From assembly GCA_013398055.1 (NCBI GenBank), contig VZRS01002616.1, forward strand, positions 78,592 through 142,591: 64,000 nucleotides of DNA, given 5' to 3'. The notes beneath the pieces are model-generated. The model saw nothing but the letters and a program-made list of their open reading frames with translations. It ran no database searches and was not told the origin of the DNA. The position numbers were made by a program, and so were the translations under genes. This document shows positions 1 through 11,736 of the stretch, piece after piece (the stretch's first letter is position 1; every line of letters begins with the position of its first letter). Source of the DNA: Ifrita kowaldi. Taxonomy: Eukaryota > Chordata > Aves > Passeriformes > Cinclosomatidae.

Positions 1-485
1 CTGCTTTTTGGACAGCCAAGGGCATGAGATTTCCTCCAGGTAGTGACCCAGCAAGGCAGGGTGCCTCCAGCAAAGCATTGCTGGAAGTCACCCCCAGGTA
101 TAATCAAAAAGCTTTACCAAATCTGGAATAGGATCTACTCTGGCAGAAACAAAGCACTGACCTTGTGAAAGAAGTCTTGTTTTTACCACAAGTATGAAGA
201 CAGACCCTTGCTGAGCACAGGAGCAAAGGAAAGGATGACATGCTGGATGGCAGCGAGGGATGTACCTATGCTGATAAAGTAGCTAAAAAGTGTTTTAAGC
301 TTTGGCAGCAAAGAGGTGAAGAGTTTAATTAACAAACCCAAACCTATGCTCTTGAGGCAGTGGTGAATTTGATACTAAAAAGGGAGAAGTGTTCTAGATT
401 CTGTTGTACTTTCTTGCCATACCAGAGAATGTTTCAGTATTTCAATTGCCCGTTTTGGCCAAAATGCCAAAAACCTCAATGGTAT
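1..485. other. No recognised feature
   Basis: Sequence without a convincing gene, RNA or repeat match. Confidence 0.5.
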
Positions 486-909
486 TGATGCCTGGGGTGG
501 CCACCTGAAAACAGAGACCAGACAAGAATAAGGGAATAAAGGTAGGTATTTATTTGAAGGGCCTTCAAGGTACGCTCCGGGGAGTCAAGAGGCTACTCCC
601 AAGATGGACCCTGGGTCATGAGTTCTTCACACTTTTATAAGCTTGGTCCATTTGTATATCAGGATCAATTCTCCAATTACAACCCCAGTTAATGATGTAA
701 CTACCCCAAGTTTTCCATCCTCTTCAGAGGCCTTAGTTTACATATTGTGGGGCTTGGGACAATCTAGGTGTCCTTGGAGAGCAAACCTAGAGTGGCTTGT
801 TATGTGTAACTAGCATAAGAGAACAGTAGCTAACAGGCCACAAGAAACTTCAGTTACACACTAGGCAGTACAGGATTTGAAAAATATAAAAATTAAAACT
901 TCAGGCATC
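486..909 (-). mobile_element. Endogenous retrovirus solo LTR, minus orientation
   Basis: The sequence resembles a passerine ERV LTR, beginning TGATGCCTGGGG on the plus strand and ending near GGCATC. Read on the minus strand it has a TATA-like TTATAAAA (633-640) followed about 85 bases on by a poly(A) signal AATAAA (549-554), the expected U3-R order. No internal retroviral region adjoins it. Edges are approximate and no target-site duplication was found. Confidence 0.7.
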
Positions 910-1527
910 GGTATGTTCAAGGAAGCTGCAAGAATAAAAAATCAGTTACGGCATCAACATTTTGGTCCAAAACCTAATTTTCACCCTGTTTCTCTGTATC
1001 ATCTCTGTGTCAAGTGCAGAGATGTTCACTCATCTCTGCTAGCCTTGGTCAAACATTTCCAGATTTTAAAAAGTACTGGGTTTTAATTTCTGCCAATCTT
1101 TGGATATGCTCTGATAAATCCAAAGTGATTTCAAATTACAAAGGTGATTCAAACTTTGAAAGTACACTAAAATACACTGCAATAAATAATTCCTTTTCCT
1201 CTGCTGATGCCCTAAGTCCCCAGGGTCTGTGCAATGACCACTCCTTTATTCAATCTGCTTCATCCTTCAATGAAGCAGATTAATTTAATAATCTTAATAT
1301 AGGGAATTTTGTTTCTCACTAATCCCTACAAGTTGGAGTTCTCAACACATATACCCTAGACACTGACAAATTGAAAGCTCATTCAAAAGCAGAGCAATAG
1401 AAAGACCAAGAAAAATCATGACACTCATCAGTTCCTGTGGCAACTCTGCTGCTGTCTGCACTCAGTGGAGCAGAGAGGGGGTCAGATCTGAAGGCATCAT
1501 TCTCTGAGACAGACCAAAATGTCCAGG
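910..1527. other. No recognised feature
   Basis: AT-rich spacer between two LTRs; the small open frames here look random. Confidence 0.5.
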
Positions 1528-2140
1528 TGTGCTGGTTTGGACAACTCTGATAGAAGGCAGGTTACAACCACCCCTCCCCTACCAGGTTCAGGAAAAAAAA
1601 AATTTCCTCGGAGGGAAGTGAAAGAGATAAAAAAACTATTTAACAAACACACAGGAAAAGGATAATAATGCTAAATAATAAAACCTCTCGCCGTGGAGAG
1701 AAACCTGGGAAAATTTCAGAGTCCTTCTGTGGGTGTGGTCTCTCTCCTCCTCCTCCTTGGAGCTGGGTCGGTGAGGGCCCACCTCTGGGCCTTGGTGGAA
1801 AATTCTCCTGATGTGTTCTGATGTTGAAACAGTCCAGAAGAGAAGAAGGGAAAAACCAAAGTCCCAGGAAAACAAAGTTCAACTCTCCATCTCCCTCCAG
1901 AGAAAAGGAGCGGAAAGCTGGCTGAAAAGAAGAAGGGTGCTTCCTCCGCCCTTGCTACGGCAGCAGGAGAATGCAGAGGAGTGTGTATCTGTGTCCTTGA
2001 ACAACTGTTTTGAAAAGTTCACTCAATTTTTTCCTCTTCCCACTCTCAAGCTCAGTTTAAAGGCACAGAAAAGGCACAAAATTAATTTCTGGGCATAGAG
2101 CAGTGATAGGGGATACACATCATACAGTCACCCCAAAACA
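1528..2140 (-). mobile_element. Endogenous retrovirus solo LTR with probable 6-bp target duplication
   Basis: The 613-base element starts TGTGCTGGTTTGG and ends CACCCCAAAACA on the plus strand, giving TG...CA termini. It is flanked by TCCAGG (1522-1527) and GCCAGG (2141-2146), a 6-base target-site duplication with one mismatch. The general sequence resembles a passerine LTR family, probably inserted in minus orientation, with a TTTAAA TATA-like box near 2055. Open frames across it on both strands are not genes. Confidence 0.75.
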
Positions 2141-2146
2141 GCCAGG

Positions 2147-4477
2147 AAGCTAAAGACATTGCAGCACTGTGAAGTCTTCCTTTGGACATCATACTGTAGA
2201 GGGAAAATAATTGAATTAGTCTGAAGCTTAGCTGATGTTGACATTTTCAGTGAGAGGAGTCAGCTTACAAGGTTTTGCAACCTTCAGTCCTTGCTGACAT
2301 AAAGCAATAGCTTGTTCCTTGCAGTATCTTAGTCACTTAGCATTCCAGATACACTGTTTGAAGTACCTTGGGATCAAAAACACTCCCTAGATAAGCATAG
2401 GCTCCTAACATAGACAGATACTATTTACTTGTGATGCCCTTTCATCCAGTCTTACTTTAAAATGACATCTCTGTTGGTAAAAATCCACCAGACTGACAGC
2501 TTTATAGACTGCAGCTCTTATCCACATGACAAGAACATTGCAAGTTGCAGGACCCCAGTCATCCTCCTTGCCACACTATCCAAACAAGTGCTTACCAGGA
2601 AGGAGCTGCCTCACCAGAGAAGAGTTCACTCAGTGCAACACTCATTCAATTTATAATTGGTTTTTAAAAAGTGTTAATTGTTATTCTAAAGCAAGCAACA
2701 AGTTACCTTGAGACTGGAGCCGGAGCACAAAAATGCTGAAGAGAGCACCAGTGTAGTACTTATCTCACCTAACTTGAAATATCTTCACCATAGAGACAAG
2801 CTACTTGTCCAGAAGTCCTGCATAGTATAGGGACTAAACAGAACTCTCTAGAAGGATTTGTGTCAGGTAAATTGGATCTTACATGCCTTGTTTACATGCA
2901 GACACCTACATTGCAAGAACCTGAATTTGGATTGATAAATCCCATTCCAAATTACATTTAGATAGACAGAAATATTTTTTTTAATTTTGATGGTCTATGT
3001 CAAATTCAAATTTATGATTTCAAAGGAAGAAAAAAATAGTATGCTGTGATTAAACTGTATTTTTGAAAGATGCTGTTAGTCCGCTTGAAGTACTAAGCTG
3101 CCACTTCAGAGTAGATAATAATAATAATAAAAAGCAAAAAAGGAATATATTTTGCAGATAGAGTGCCCAGTTTTAAGAATCTTAAGCTGGTATTAATATT
3201 ATTTATTATCCTAATCTTACCTGAAGAGCAGGTACAAGAAATATTCATGCAACTTCACAGACAAATAAAAGCGACAGGCCTTGACTTCAAAGCTTAAAAT
3301 ATTAATGAGACTAAACATAGAAAGTGATGACAACAAATGAGGGATAAAGTGGGGCATGGAAGAAATAGGTCACAACAGTGTAACAGCATGAGAGAAGCAC
3401 TTTGGGGTGGCTACACCTCTTTACTTCTGTTTTGGCCGGTCCAGCTACTTTGCATGTGTGAAGAGGGCGATAGGAATAAAAGTCAAAGCAGTTGTCCAGG
3501 AAGAAAAAGTGCCAGAATTGGGACCATGAATTTCAGGAGTTCACCAGTCCCACCTCAAGCCACTGTACCAAATTACTTTCTGAAGAACTCACAACAGTGG
3601 AACAGGTAAAACTCTGAAAGCATATTAAAGTAAACAGTTCACTGTTCCTCATCTTATTGAAAGGGGTTAAAGCAACTTAAATAGAATTTCAATCAATCAT
3701 TCCCATCCTGAAGGACAAATTTCAGTCCAGTGTAATTGAAAATGGCAGTTGAAAAACCTTGATTAAAGGGATTTAGCTGAGAATGCTAACAAAGTGCAGT
3801 AAAAACTGGCGTGTCTAATGCAAGATTGTTTTTCCATTTATGCACACAATAATTTTCTAACTCAGCTATTGAATTTCTCATAATATCCTGAGGGATGCTG
3901 TGAAACCTGCTATTCAGCTGCTCTAAAGGAATCCTTATTGTCTGAAACAAGGAGACACATTCAGTTCATGAACCCAAACCAAGTTTCTTTTTTTGCTTCC
4001 AAGATTTTTTTGGACAAAGTTTTCCTCATATAATTTCAAATTACAGATCCATTTCACCTCAGGCTTATAACTATGGTTTCAGGATGTTCTGGGGGAAGAT
4101 GATTGATTAGGTGCCTGACAGAACACATGCTGAATTAAGCAGGACCATCTAACCCCTTCCCAGTTAATTACAGTGTTTTCTGGTATGATTTGTCGATAAC
4201 TCCCCTCAGACAGCACAACAATCCTCTCCTCAAGTCTTTAAGATCGCCAGCATTTGTGACCCTTTTATACTGATATCCCTTGAAATGACCCAAGACCATC
4301 GTGAAGGAATCACACATATGACCTTCAATGAGGGGTGACAGCACAGGGTTACAGATATAGCTTCAATCAAAGGATGCACAACAGCCTGTGTGACAAGCCA
4401 GAGGATTTTTCTACAGCTTTATTAGTCAGACAGCCACAGGAAGCATCAAAGAAGGCAATAGCTGTGTATGAACTGGC
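2147..4477. other. No gene recognised; AT-rich DNA
   Basis: Mostly AT-rich sequence with a short (ATA)n run at 3114-3131. The longest open frames (60-90 codons) have no recognisable composition or domain. Confidence 0.5.
3114..3131. repeat. (ATA)n microsatellite
   Basis: Short tandem ATA units. Confidence 0.85.
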
Positions 4478-4765
4478 CATGTGCTGGTCAACAGTGGCTG
4501 AACATGAGCCAGTGTGTGCCCAGGTGGCCAAGAAGGCCAGTGGCATCCTGGCCTGTATCAGCAATAGTGTGGCCAGCAGGACCAAGGCAGGGATTGTCCA
4601 TCTGTACTCAGCACTGGTGAGGCCACATCTTGAGTGCAGTGTCCAGTTCTGGGCCCCTCACTGCAGGAGGGACATTGAGGGGCTGGAGGGAGTCCGGAGA
4701 AGGGTAACGGAGCTGGGGAAGGGTCTGGAACACAAGTCCTGTGAGGAGCAGCTGAGGGAGCTGGG

Positions 4766-5135
4766 AGTGTTTAGCCTGGAGAACAGGAGGCTCAGGGGAG
4801 ACCTTATCCCTGTCTACAACTGCCTGGTTGTACCCAGGTGGGGAGTCAGTCTTTTCTCCCAGGCAACCAGTGACAGGACAAGAGGACATGGCCCCAAGCT
4901 GCATCAGGGAAGGTCTAGCTGGGAAACCAGGAAGAATTTCTTCATGGAAAGGGTTATTAAGCATTGCAATAGACTACCCAGGGAGGTCGTGGAGTCACCA
5001 CCCCTGGAGGTGTTCAAGAAACAACCAGATGTAGCACTCAGTGGCATAGTCTATTTGACATGGTGTTCAGTCATAGGTTGGACTTGAGGATCTTTGAGGT
5101 CTTTTCTGATGTAAATGATTCTGTGATTCTGTGAT
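4766..5135 (+). repeat. First copy of 370-base CR1 3' segment flanking a single N
   Basis: Nearly identical to 5137-5509. The only difference I saw is an extra GTT in the second copy. A single N separates the copies. Confidence 0.95.
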
Positions 5136-5136
5136 N

Positions 5137-5509
5137 AGTGTTTAGCCTGGAGAACAGGAGGCTCAGGGGAGACCTTATCCCTGTCTACAACTGCCTGGTT
5201 GTACCCAGGTGGGGAGTCAGTCTTTTCTCCCAGGCAACCAGTGACAGGACAAGAGGACATGGCCCCAAGCTGCATCAGGGAAGGTCTAGCTGGGAAACCA
5301 GGAAGAATTTCTTCATGGAAAGGGTTATTAAGCATTGCAATAGACTACCCAGGGAGGTCGTGGAGTCACCACCCCTGGAGGTGTTCAAGAAACAACCAGA
5401 TGTAGCACTCAGTGGCATAGTCTATTTGACATGGTGTTGTTCAGTCATAGGTTGGACTTGAGGATCTTTGAGGTCTTTTCTGATGTAAATGATTCTGTGA
5501 TTCTGTGAT
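5137..5509 (+). repeat. Second copy of the CR1 3' segment, probable assembly duplicate
   Basis: Starts immediately after the N at 5136 with the same sequence as 4766 and ends at the same CR1 terminal octamers, after which unique DNA begins. Confidence 0.95.
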
Positions 5510-6153
5510 ATGTGCAAACTGTGGATATGATGTAGTGCGAAGTTAGGTGACAGGAGAAATGGAACTGATGTGATGAAGGTATAAAGCATGTGTATATACT
5601 GTGCTTCCATATACCACATGGAAGACTGATTATTTCTATGAAGTAGCAGAAACAATGTCTACATCTTTAAAGGCATGAATGAACAGCAATAATACATTGC
5701 TCTATAGAATGAAATCCTGCAGCATATTACAGAGAGATTGTACCATCTGGAATTCTATTTCTTTATATCTTAGATGTTAAAATAAAAACTAATCGGTGAA
5801 ATCTGAAACCAAAGCAGCCCACATTGCACTGAATTTCTTGTTGCTAGGCATCATTTGTTCATCCTGTGATGTGTTTTGCTTCTAGCGTCAAAAAAGGTGG
5901 TAAGATTCTCCCACCTTGTAAGCATTTAATCAGGCAGTAGAACAGATAAGCAAGTGCTGAAAAGAAGACTGACTAGATTCATCCTCCTTTTAAATTCCAG
6001 GAGAATACCGTAATCCAATCCTGTGAAATGGACCATTCCCCATGATCCTGTTCATGCCTTTATGCTACTGGCTTTGTTCTCAAGCTAGCAGGCTGGCTCC
6101 TATCCACTTAACCTCGTTTTCAGCACAGTAGTCAGGATTTCACTGTAATAGAT
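5510..6153. other. No recognised feature
   Basis: AT-rich spacer between CR1 and an LTR. Confidence 0.5.
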
Positions 6154-6687
6154 TGTTGTGGTTTAATCTCAGCCAGCAATAGCCGCACACTCACTCCCCC
6201 TCGGTGGGATGGGGAGAAAATGGGAAGGGTGAAAGTGAGAAAACTCTTTGGGTTGAGATGAAGACAGTTTAATAGGTAAAACTAAAGCCATGCATGCAAG
6301 CAAAACAAATAAAGGAATTAATTCACCAATCCCGATGGGCAGGCAGGTGTTCAGGCATCTCCAGGAAAGCAGGGCCCCGTCACATGTAATGTGACGTGGG
6401 CAGACACCATGACTCTCAAGGCCTCTCCCTCAGACAGTGTGGGATAACCTTCTGGTCAGTTTTGGGCAGCTCTTCTGGCTGTGTCTCCTCCCAAGCCCCT
6501 GTGCACCCCCAGTCTCCTCGCTGGTGGGGTGGCATGAGGAGCAGAAAAGGCCTTGACTCTGTTTAAGCACTGCTCAGCAATAACTAAAACATCCCTGTTA
6601 TCAACACTGTTTCCAGCACAAATCCAAAACACAGCCCCATACCAGCTACTCTGAAGAAAATTAACTCGATTCCAGCCAAACTCAGCA
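6154..6687 (-). mobile_element. Endogenous retrovirus solo LTR, minus orientation
   Basis: This is an inverted relative of the LTR at 11143-11731. Its plus strand begins TGTTGTGGTTTAATCTCAGCC and includes matches to the partner's reverse complement, such as GGCAGGCAGGTGTTC, AAAAGGCCTTGACTC and GAAAATTAACTC. The TG start is clear; the far end near CTCAGCA is approximate (it could extend to about 6693), and no good target duplication was found. Confidence 0.8.
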
Positions 6688-9434
6688 AGCACATAGTTCA
6701 GCAAGTCATTTAGCTCCAAACTGAATATGCTAAGAAACGGAGAAGACACCCTTTCCCTGAAAGTTGTTCCCAAATTATTCACTCAGACTGCTTACAAACT
6801 GAGTGTGATTCACTCTAGGTTCCAGCTACCTGATCCTTCTGCCTTCTCTTTCTCCCCAGTAAAAGATCTTCCAATATCTAATCTATTCCCTTATAAAACT
6901 ACACTATAATCATCTTCTTTTGAGAGTCTGTTGGATAAACTAAATTCATCAAGCTCTGTATGAATATCATGAAAGGCTTTTCCAGTAGTTGCAAAATGAT
7001 TTTTGTATAATCTCAAGCATGTCAACATCCTTTAGAAAATGTGGACATTGCAAATAGAATTCTAACAATCTAAATTTAGTTATCTAAAACACAGGTGTCT
7101 TGTCTAACGTAATAGTTCTGACTCTCTATCCAGTCAACAAAGTGAAACAGACGGTGCTAGGAGACAATTAATCCCACCTCTCCCAGGCATCTAGGAAGGC
7201 TGGATGCCCTATGAAGTTGTCTAATTGAGTGCACAGGATGTCTGAACAGCTAGTTTAGACTATATTCCTTTCTGTTAAATCATGAGTGCTAGTTGAGATG
7301 TGTAGCAACACAGAACTGTACAAATTCTCATATCAAGCAGAGAAGACATCACCACCCACTCATTCTACTGCTAATACACCCATCAACAGAAGTAGATTTT
7401 TCCCACTTGGAATTCATATTCAATTTCTCCTTTGCTACAAGCACAAAATCCATTTTTAAAGTCACGTTTACAGCATACGTTCACACATTCTGTAAATAAG
7501 CCTATGTATTCCCAGCTTCTGGATGTGGGTGGCTTTTTTAAAATTCAGTTGTTACAAAAATTCGTGCTGTGTAAAGAAGATCAGTTTCTCAGGCAGCTCC
7601 GTCAAGACTCCCTTACCACTGTGTCCTTCTTATTGTCATACATATTTTGCAACTCTTCATGCTGGTCTGGGCCTAGAAGTGCAGTATACACTAGGATGCA
7701 GGGTGCTGCCAGTAATACTCACAGTGATGTCCCTGCTTTGGAAAGATTACAAAATAAAACAGTTCGTCTGTTCATCTTTCATTGCAAATGGTGTAATATC
7801 CCATACTGCTTCAGTTCTGAGAAGTTCAGAAAGAATGAAAGAAACAACCTCACCAGTGAGTTTGAAGCTTGTGTTTCACACATTCAGTACTTTCCAAGGG
7901 ACCATTATCCCAAATCCATAAAAGAGGATTTGATTGAGAAGAGGACTCAATAGTCTCAGACCAGTTGGAATGATGACCATAGTAGGATGGCTTTTCTTAA
8001 TCCCAAGTTTCACACAGCAAGATCACAGTTGTTATGGTCTTGCCCAGACAAAACAGCTGCTGAGATAACTTCAGCTTCTTTCACATAATCCCAGCTGTTT
8101 AAGCAGAAAATACCAGAAGCTGCTGCTGTTAAAAATATGCTCTGTACAAATAAGGTGGCTTGCAGAACTGTGGCTCCTTTTAAATAATACGGAGGACTAA
8201 TATTAATCCGACTGCAGCTCCTCACAGATAAGCCTGGAAAATCTCCTACATTACCACACCAAACTGAAGCTCATTTTGATATGGAAGAAATGCAACAAAA
8301 GTGTGCAGAAATGCCACGTCTTAAGTCAGCATTCTCAGATATCTGTGTTGAACATCACCATGCTCAGCGGTGACATTGTCACAGCTTGAAAGAACACTGC
8401 TGAAGCACTTTACATGATTTTTAAAAGCAGTTTCCTCCTCACTGAAAGGATTAAAATTATTAAGATGAACCATCTCTGCCAGAGAAAGATTGCTATGTAT
8501 CTTATTTTTATTACTTGACAGAGGACAGTTTCAGAGTACAACTTCTTGATAGTAGCTCCTTTTCACATGTTACAGAATCACTTTTAAGAAAACAGCTTGT
8601 CTTTTGAAATTAAATTTGCCACTGGGGGAGTGTTTTGCTGTTGATTGGAAAGCTACTTCTGGAGAACAGAACTGAAACTGAATGTAAGTGAAAAAAATTT
8701 GATTCCTGTGTCTTTTTTAATGGGGCCAGAGATACTGTTGTTTACATAAACTGCCAAATTGAGAACATGAATACCTAGATGTCTAAGCTAAAAGGTTTAA
8801 TCCACAGTTTAATATTGAGTTCAGTCTTAGGACTCGGGAGTACAACAGACACAGCACTTCATGAAAATGTCTAATGTGACAGGCACAAAGTGGCTCTGGA
8901 AATATGCAATATTATTTCAGGCCCTAGTACCACGAGCCTCTGCTCCCTGCAGCCCCTCCCATGGCAGAGATGGCTGAAAGGATGTGTGCAGTGTCCACCC
9001 GTTCCTGTGCAAATTCTACATTTTTCATTACACAGCAGATCAATCTGGTTTGGAATAAACTAGCTGATTTTGTTTTAAAGTGAATTTGGCTGAGAAAAGG
9101 CAGTCACTTTGTAGAAATTATAGAATTTCTTACAGATTCCAAGTAGCTCTATGTGCCCTGGGAAAAGTATAATGGACAAAGGAATTCATCACAGCTTTTG
9201 TTGTGGTATGTAGGCAAAATTACCACTAACTGCCAAATCTTTGAGTGCTGTGAGTGGAAACAACCCAAGTGGCTACCGTTTAATCTACCCTGTGATTCTG
9301 CATCCCTGTCTGTGCATGATAGTAGCTGCTCTACTTAGATATTGGTCTTCATGACCCGTCAGTGCTAATAAATAATACGGGCAAGAGGCTCTTCTCTAAA
9401 AAATGCTCTTTTGTCCCAAAGCAGGGTGACTTTG
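6688..9434. other. No recognised feature
   Basis: About 2.7 kb of AT-rich DNA. The longest open frame (7432-7953, plus) shows no recognisable domain and no splice or repeat context, so it is not called as a gene. Confidence 0.5.
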
Positions 9435-9439
9435 CCCAG

Positions 9440-10471
9440 TGTAGTGGGTTGACCCTGGATGGACACCTGATACTCTATCACTTCCCTCCTCAGGTGGACA
9501 GGAGAGAGAAAATACAACAAAAGATTCGTGGGTCAAGATAAGGGCAGGGAGAGATCACTCACCAGTTACTGTCATGGGAAACACAGACTTGGTTTGGGGA
9601 AATTAATTTAATTTATTCCAAGTCAAAACACAGTAGGGTAATGAGAACTAAAACTAAATCTTGAAAAACACCTTCCACTCCCTGCCCTCCCCCTCTTCTT
9701 CCCAGGCTCAACTTTGCTCCTGATTTCTTCAACTCCTCCTTCCCAGTAGTGCACAGGGACGGGGAATGGAGGCTCTGGTCAGTTTATCACTCCTCAGGGA
9801 GAAGACTCCTCACATTTCTTCCCCTGGTCCAGCATGGGAGACAGTCCTCCATGAACTTTTCCAATGTAGATGTTTCCTACAGGCTGCAGTTCTTCATTAA
9901 TTGCTTCACTGGGGGTCCCCCACAGGGTCACAAGTCCTGACAGCAAACCTGCTCCAGCACGTGCTCCTCTCTCCATGGGGCCACAGATCCTGCCAGGAGC
10001 CTGCTCCTGCAAGGATCACAGCCTCCTTTGCACATCCACCTGCTCCAGTGTGGGTCCCTTCCACAGGCTGCAGGTGGATCTCTGCACCCCGTGGCCCTCC
10101 ATGGGCTGCAGGGGCACAGCTGCCTCACCATGGGCTGCACCACAGCCTGCAGGGGAATCTCAGAGCCAGCACCAGGAACCTCCTACCCCTCTTTCACTGA
10201 CCTTGAGGTCTGCAGGATTATTGTCCTCACATATTCTTACTCCTACCTCTGGCTGCAATTCTGCAGAAGTTTTTTCACCCCTTATCGAATATCTTATTCC
10301 AGAGGTGCTACCACTGCCACCGATGGGCTTGGCCTTGACCAGCAGTGGGTCCATCTTGGAGCCAGCTGTCACTGGCTCTGTCAGACGGGGGGAAAGTTTC
10401 TAGCATCTTCTCACAGCAGCCACCCCTGCAGTAGTCCTGCTACCAAAACCTTACCATGCAAACCAGATACA
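9440..10471 (-). mobile_element. Endogenous retrovirus solo LTR, 1.03 kb, with 5-bp target duplication
   Basis: The plus strand begins TGTAGTGGGTTGACCCTGG and ends AACCAGATACA. It is flanked by exact CCCAG copies (9435-9439 and 10472-10476). Read on the minus strand, an AATAAA (9612-9617) lies near the 3' end, as expected for LTR poly(A) signals. The middle (about 9900-10180) is built from diverged repeats of a motif with CTGCTCC and AGGCTGCAG, a known style of length variation in passerine LTRs. Long open frames in this stretch (up to 177 codons) come from this GC-rich repeat and are not genes. Confidence 0.85.
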
Positions 10472-10476
10472 CCCAG

Positions 10477-11137
10477 AGTGCCCACTGGGAGCCCTGTCAG
10501 GGAATGTGCTGTTTGACATGAGCAGAAGCTGTTCCATGAAGCATGCTTAATAATTAACAACAGAGATGGTCCTCCAGAGGCTGTTCAATTCCCTTGTGTC
10601 CAGCTGTACCTGGCACTGCAGGTGTAGCCTAGAGGACCTGAGAGGCAAAATTTCTCCCTGCTGAGCAAAGCTGGATGAAAGAACAAGTACGTAACCTGTA
10701 GAATGGCTTGACACCTGCTCCCTTAGAAAATTTGGGTTCTAATTTTATTTCCATTGGAATCTGCTCAGACTTACAGAGGACATGTTTTTCATTAAGCCAT
10801 TTATTAATGTTATTGATATTGAAGTTCTTAGTTGTTTGAAAGTACGGTTTTAGCCGGTTCACAAATAACAGAAACATACAGAGTGAGAATTAAGTTTTAT
10901 TTTGAATCTTTATATTAAGTACAGAAACTTTCAGATTATATAGGTGGACCTATGGGCATGCTAAATAATGTTATCAGACAATATCCTATCCCTCCTGTCT
11001 ATGCTCTAGCTGTGGAGCAAAGGAGTTGTATTTAATATTGATAACATGGTATTAAAAAGACTGATTTTAGTGGCTTCAGCATGTGTTTCTTAAAAATTAA
11101 ATTATATTTTTATTTTAAGGAGACAACAAAGAAATAG
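10477..11137. other. No recognised feature
   Basis: Spacer between two solo LTRs with AT-rich composition. Confidence 0.5.
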
Positions 11138-11142
11138 CAGTG

Positions 11143-11731
11143 TGTCCTGATTTTGGCTAAGGTAGAGTTAATTTTCTTCAGAGTTGCTGGTATGGGGCTA
11201 TGTTTTGGATTTGTGCTGGAAACAGTGTTAGTAACACGGATGTTTTAGTTATTGCTGAGCAGTGCTTAACCAGAGTCAAGGCCTTTTCTGCTCCTCATGC
11301 CACCCCACCAGCGAGGAGGCTGAGGGTGCACAGGGACTTGGGAGGGGACACAGCCGGGACAGGTGACCCCAGCTACCAAAGAGACATCCCACATCACATG
11401 GCATCATGCTCAGCATATAAAGCAGTGGGAAGAAGAAGGAAGGGAAGGGACCTTTGGAGTGATGGCATTTGTCTTCCCAAGTCACCGTTACACATGATGG
11501 GGCCCTGCTCTCCTGGGGATGGCTGAACACCTGCCTGCCCATGGGAACTGGTGAATGAATTCTTTGGTTTGCTTTGCTTGCATGTGAGGCTTTTGCTTTA
11601 CCTGTTAAACTGTCTCTATCTCAACCCACGAGTTTTCTCACTTTTAGCCTTCTGATTCTTCAGAGCTTTTCCCCACTGGGGAAAAGTGAGAGATGTGGGG
11701 CTTTGTTGCCAGCTGGAGTTAAACCACAATA
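11143..11731 (+). mobile_element. Endogenous retrovirus solo LTR with exact 5-bp target duplication
   Basis: The 589-base element begins TGTCCTGATTTTGGCTAAGG and ends GTTAAACCACAATA, where the usual terminal CA has probably mutated to TA. CAGTG occurs immediately on both sides (11138-11142 and 11732-11736). A TATA box (CATATAAAGC, 11413-11422) lies mid-element and a degenerate poly(A)-like TGTTAAACTG near 11603 follows. The family is the same as at 6154 (inverted) and 56420. Confidence 0.88.
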
Positions 11732-11736
11732 CAGTG

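Larger units (their letters stand above)
4478..5509 (+). mobile_element. CR1 LINE, 5'-truncated, with an artefactual-looking internal duplication
   Basis: The plus strand encodes the C-terminal part of the CR1 reverse-transcriptase polyprotein: YSALVRPHLEC, QFWAPHCRRDIEGLEGV, SLENRRLRGDL, SDRTRGHG and LPREVVESPPLE appear in the usual order. It is followed by the CR1 3' UTR and the terminal ATTCTGTG-type octamers that mark avian CR1 ends. The reading frame is intact to the 3' UTR but lacks the endonuclease and the RT core, as in most 5'-truncated copies. An N at 5136 separates two copies of the 3' portion (4766-5135 and 5137-5509); probably only one is real. Confidence 0.95.

Noticed and set aside
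4335..5087. Possible host gene of 250 codons
   Set aside because: From about codon 50 the translation is the CR1 polyprotein C-terminus; the first part is fortuitous upstream frame.
7432..7953. Plus-strand 173-codon open frame
   Set aside because: Composition looks random; no recognisable motif and it overlaps another frame of similar length.
9870..10516. Overlapping plus-strand frames of 162-177 codons
   Set aside because: They lie in the GC-rich repeated middle of a solo LTR; several frames are open at once, as expected from repeats.
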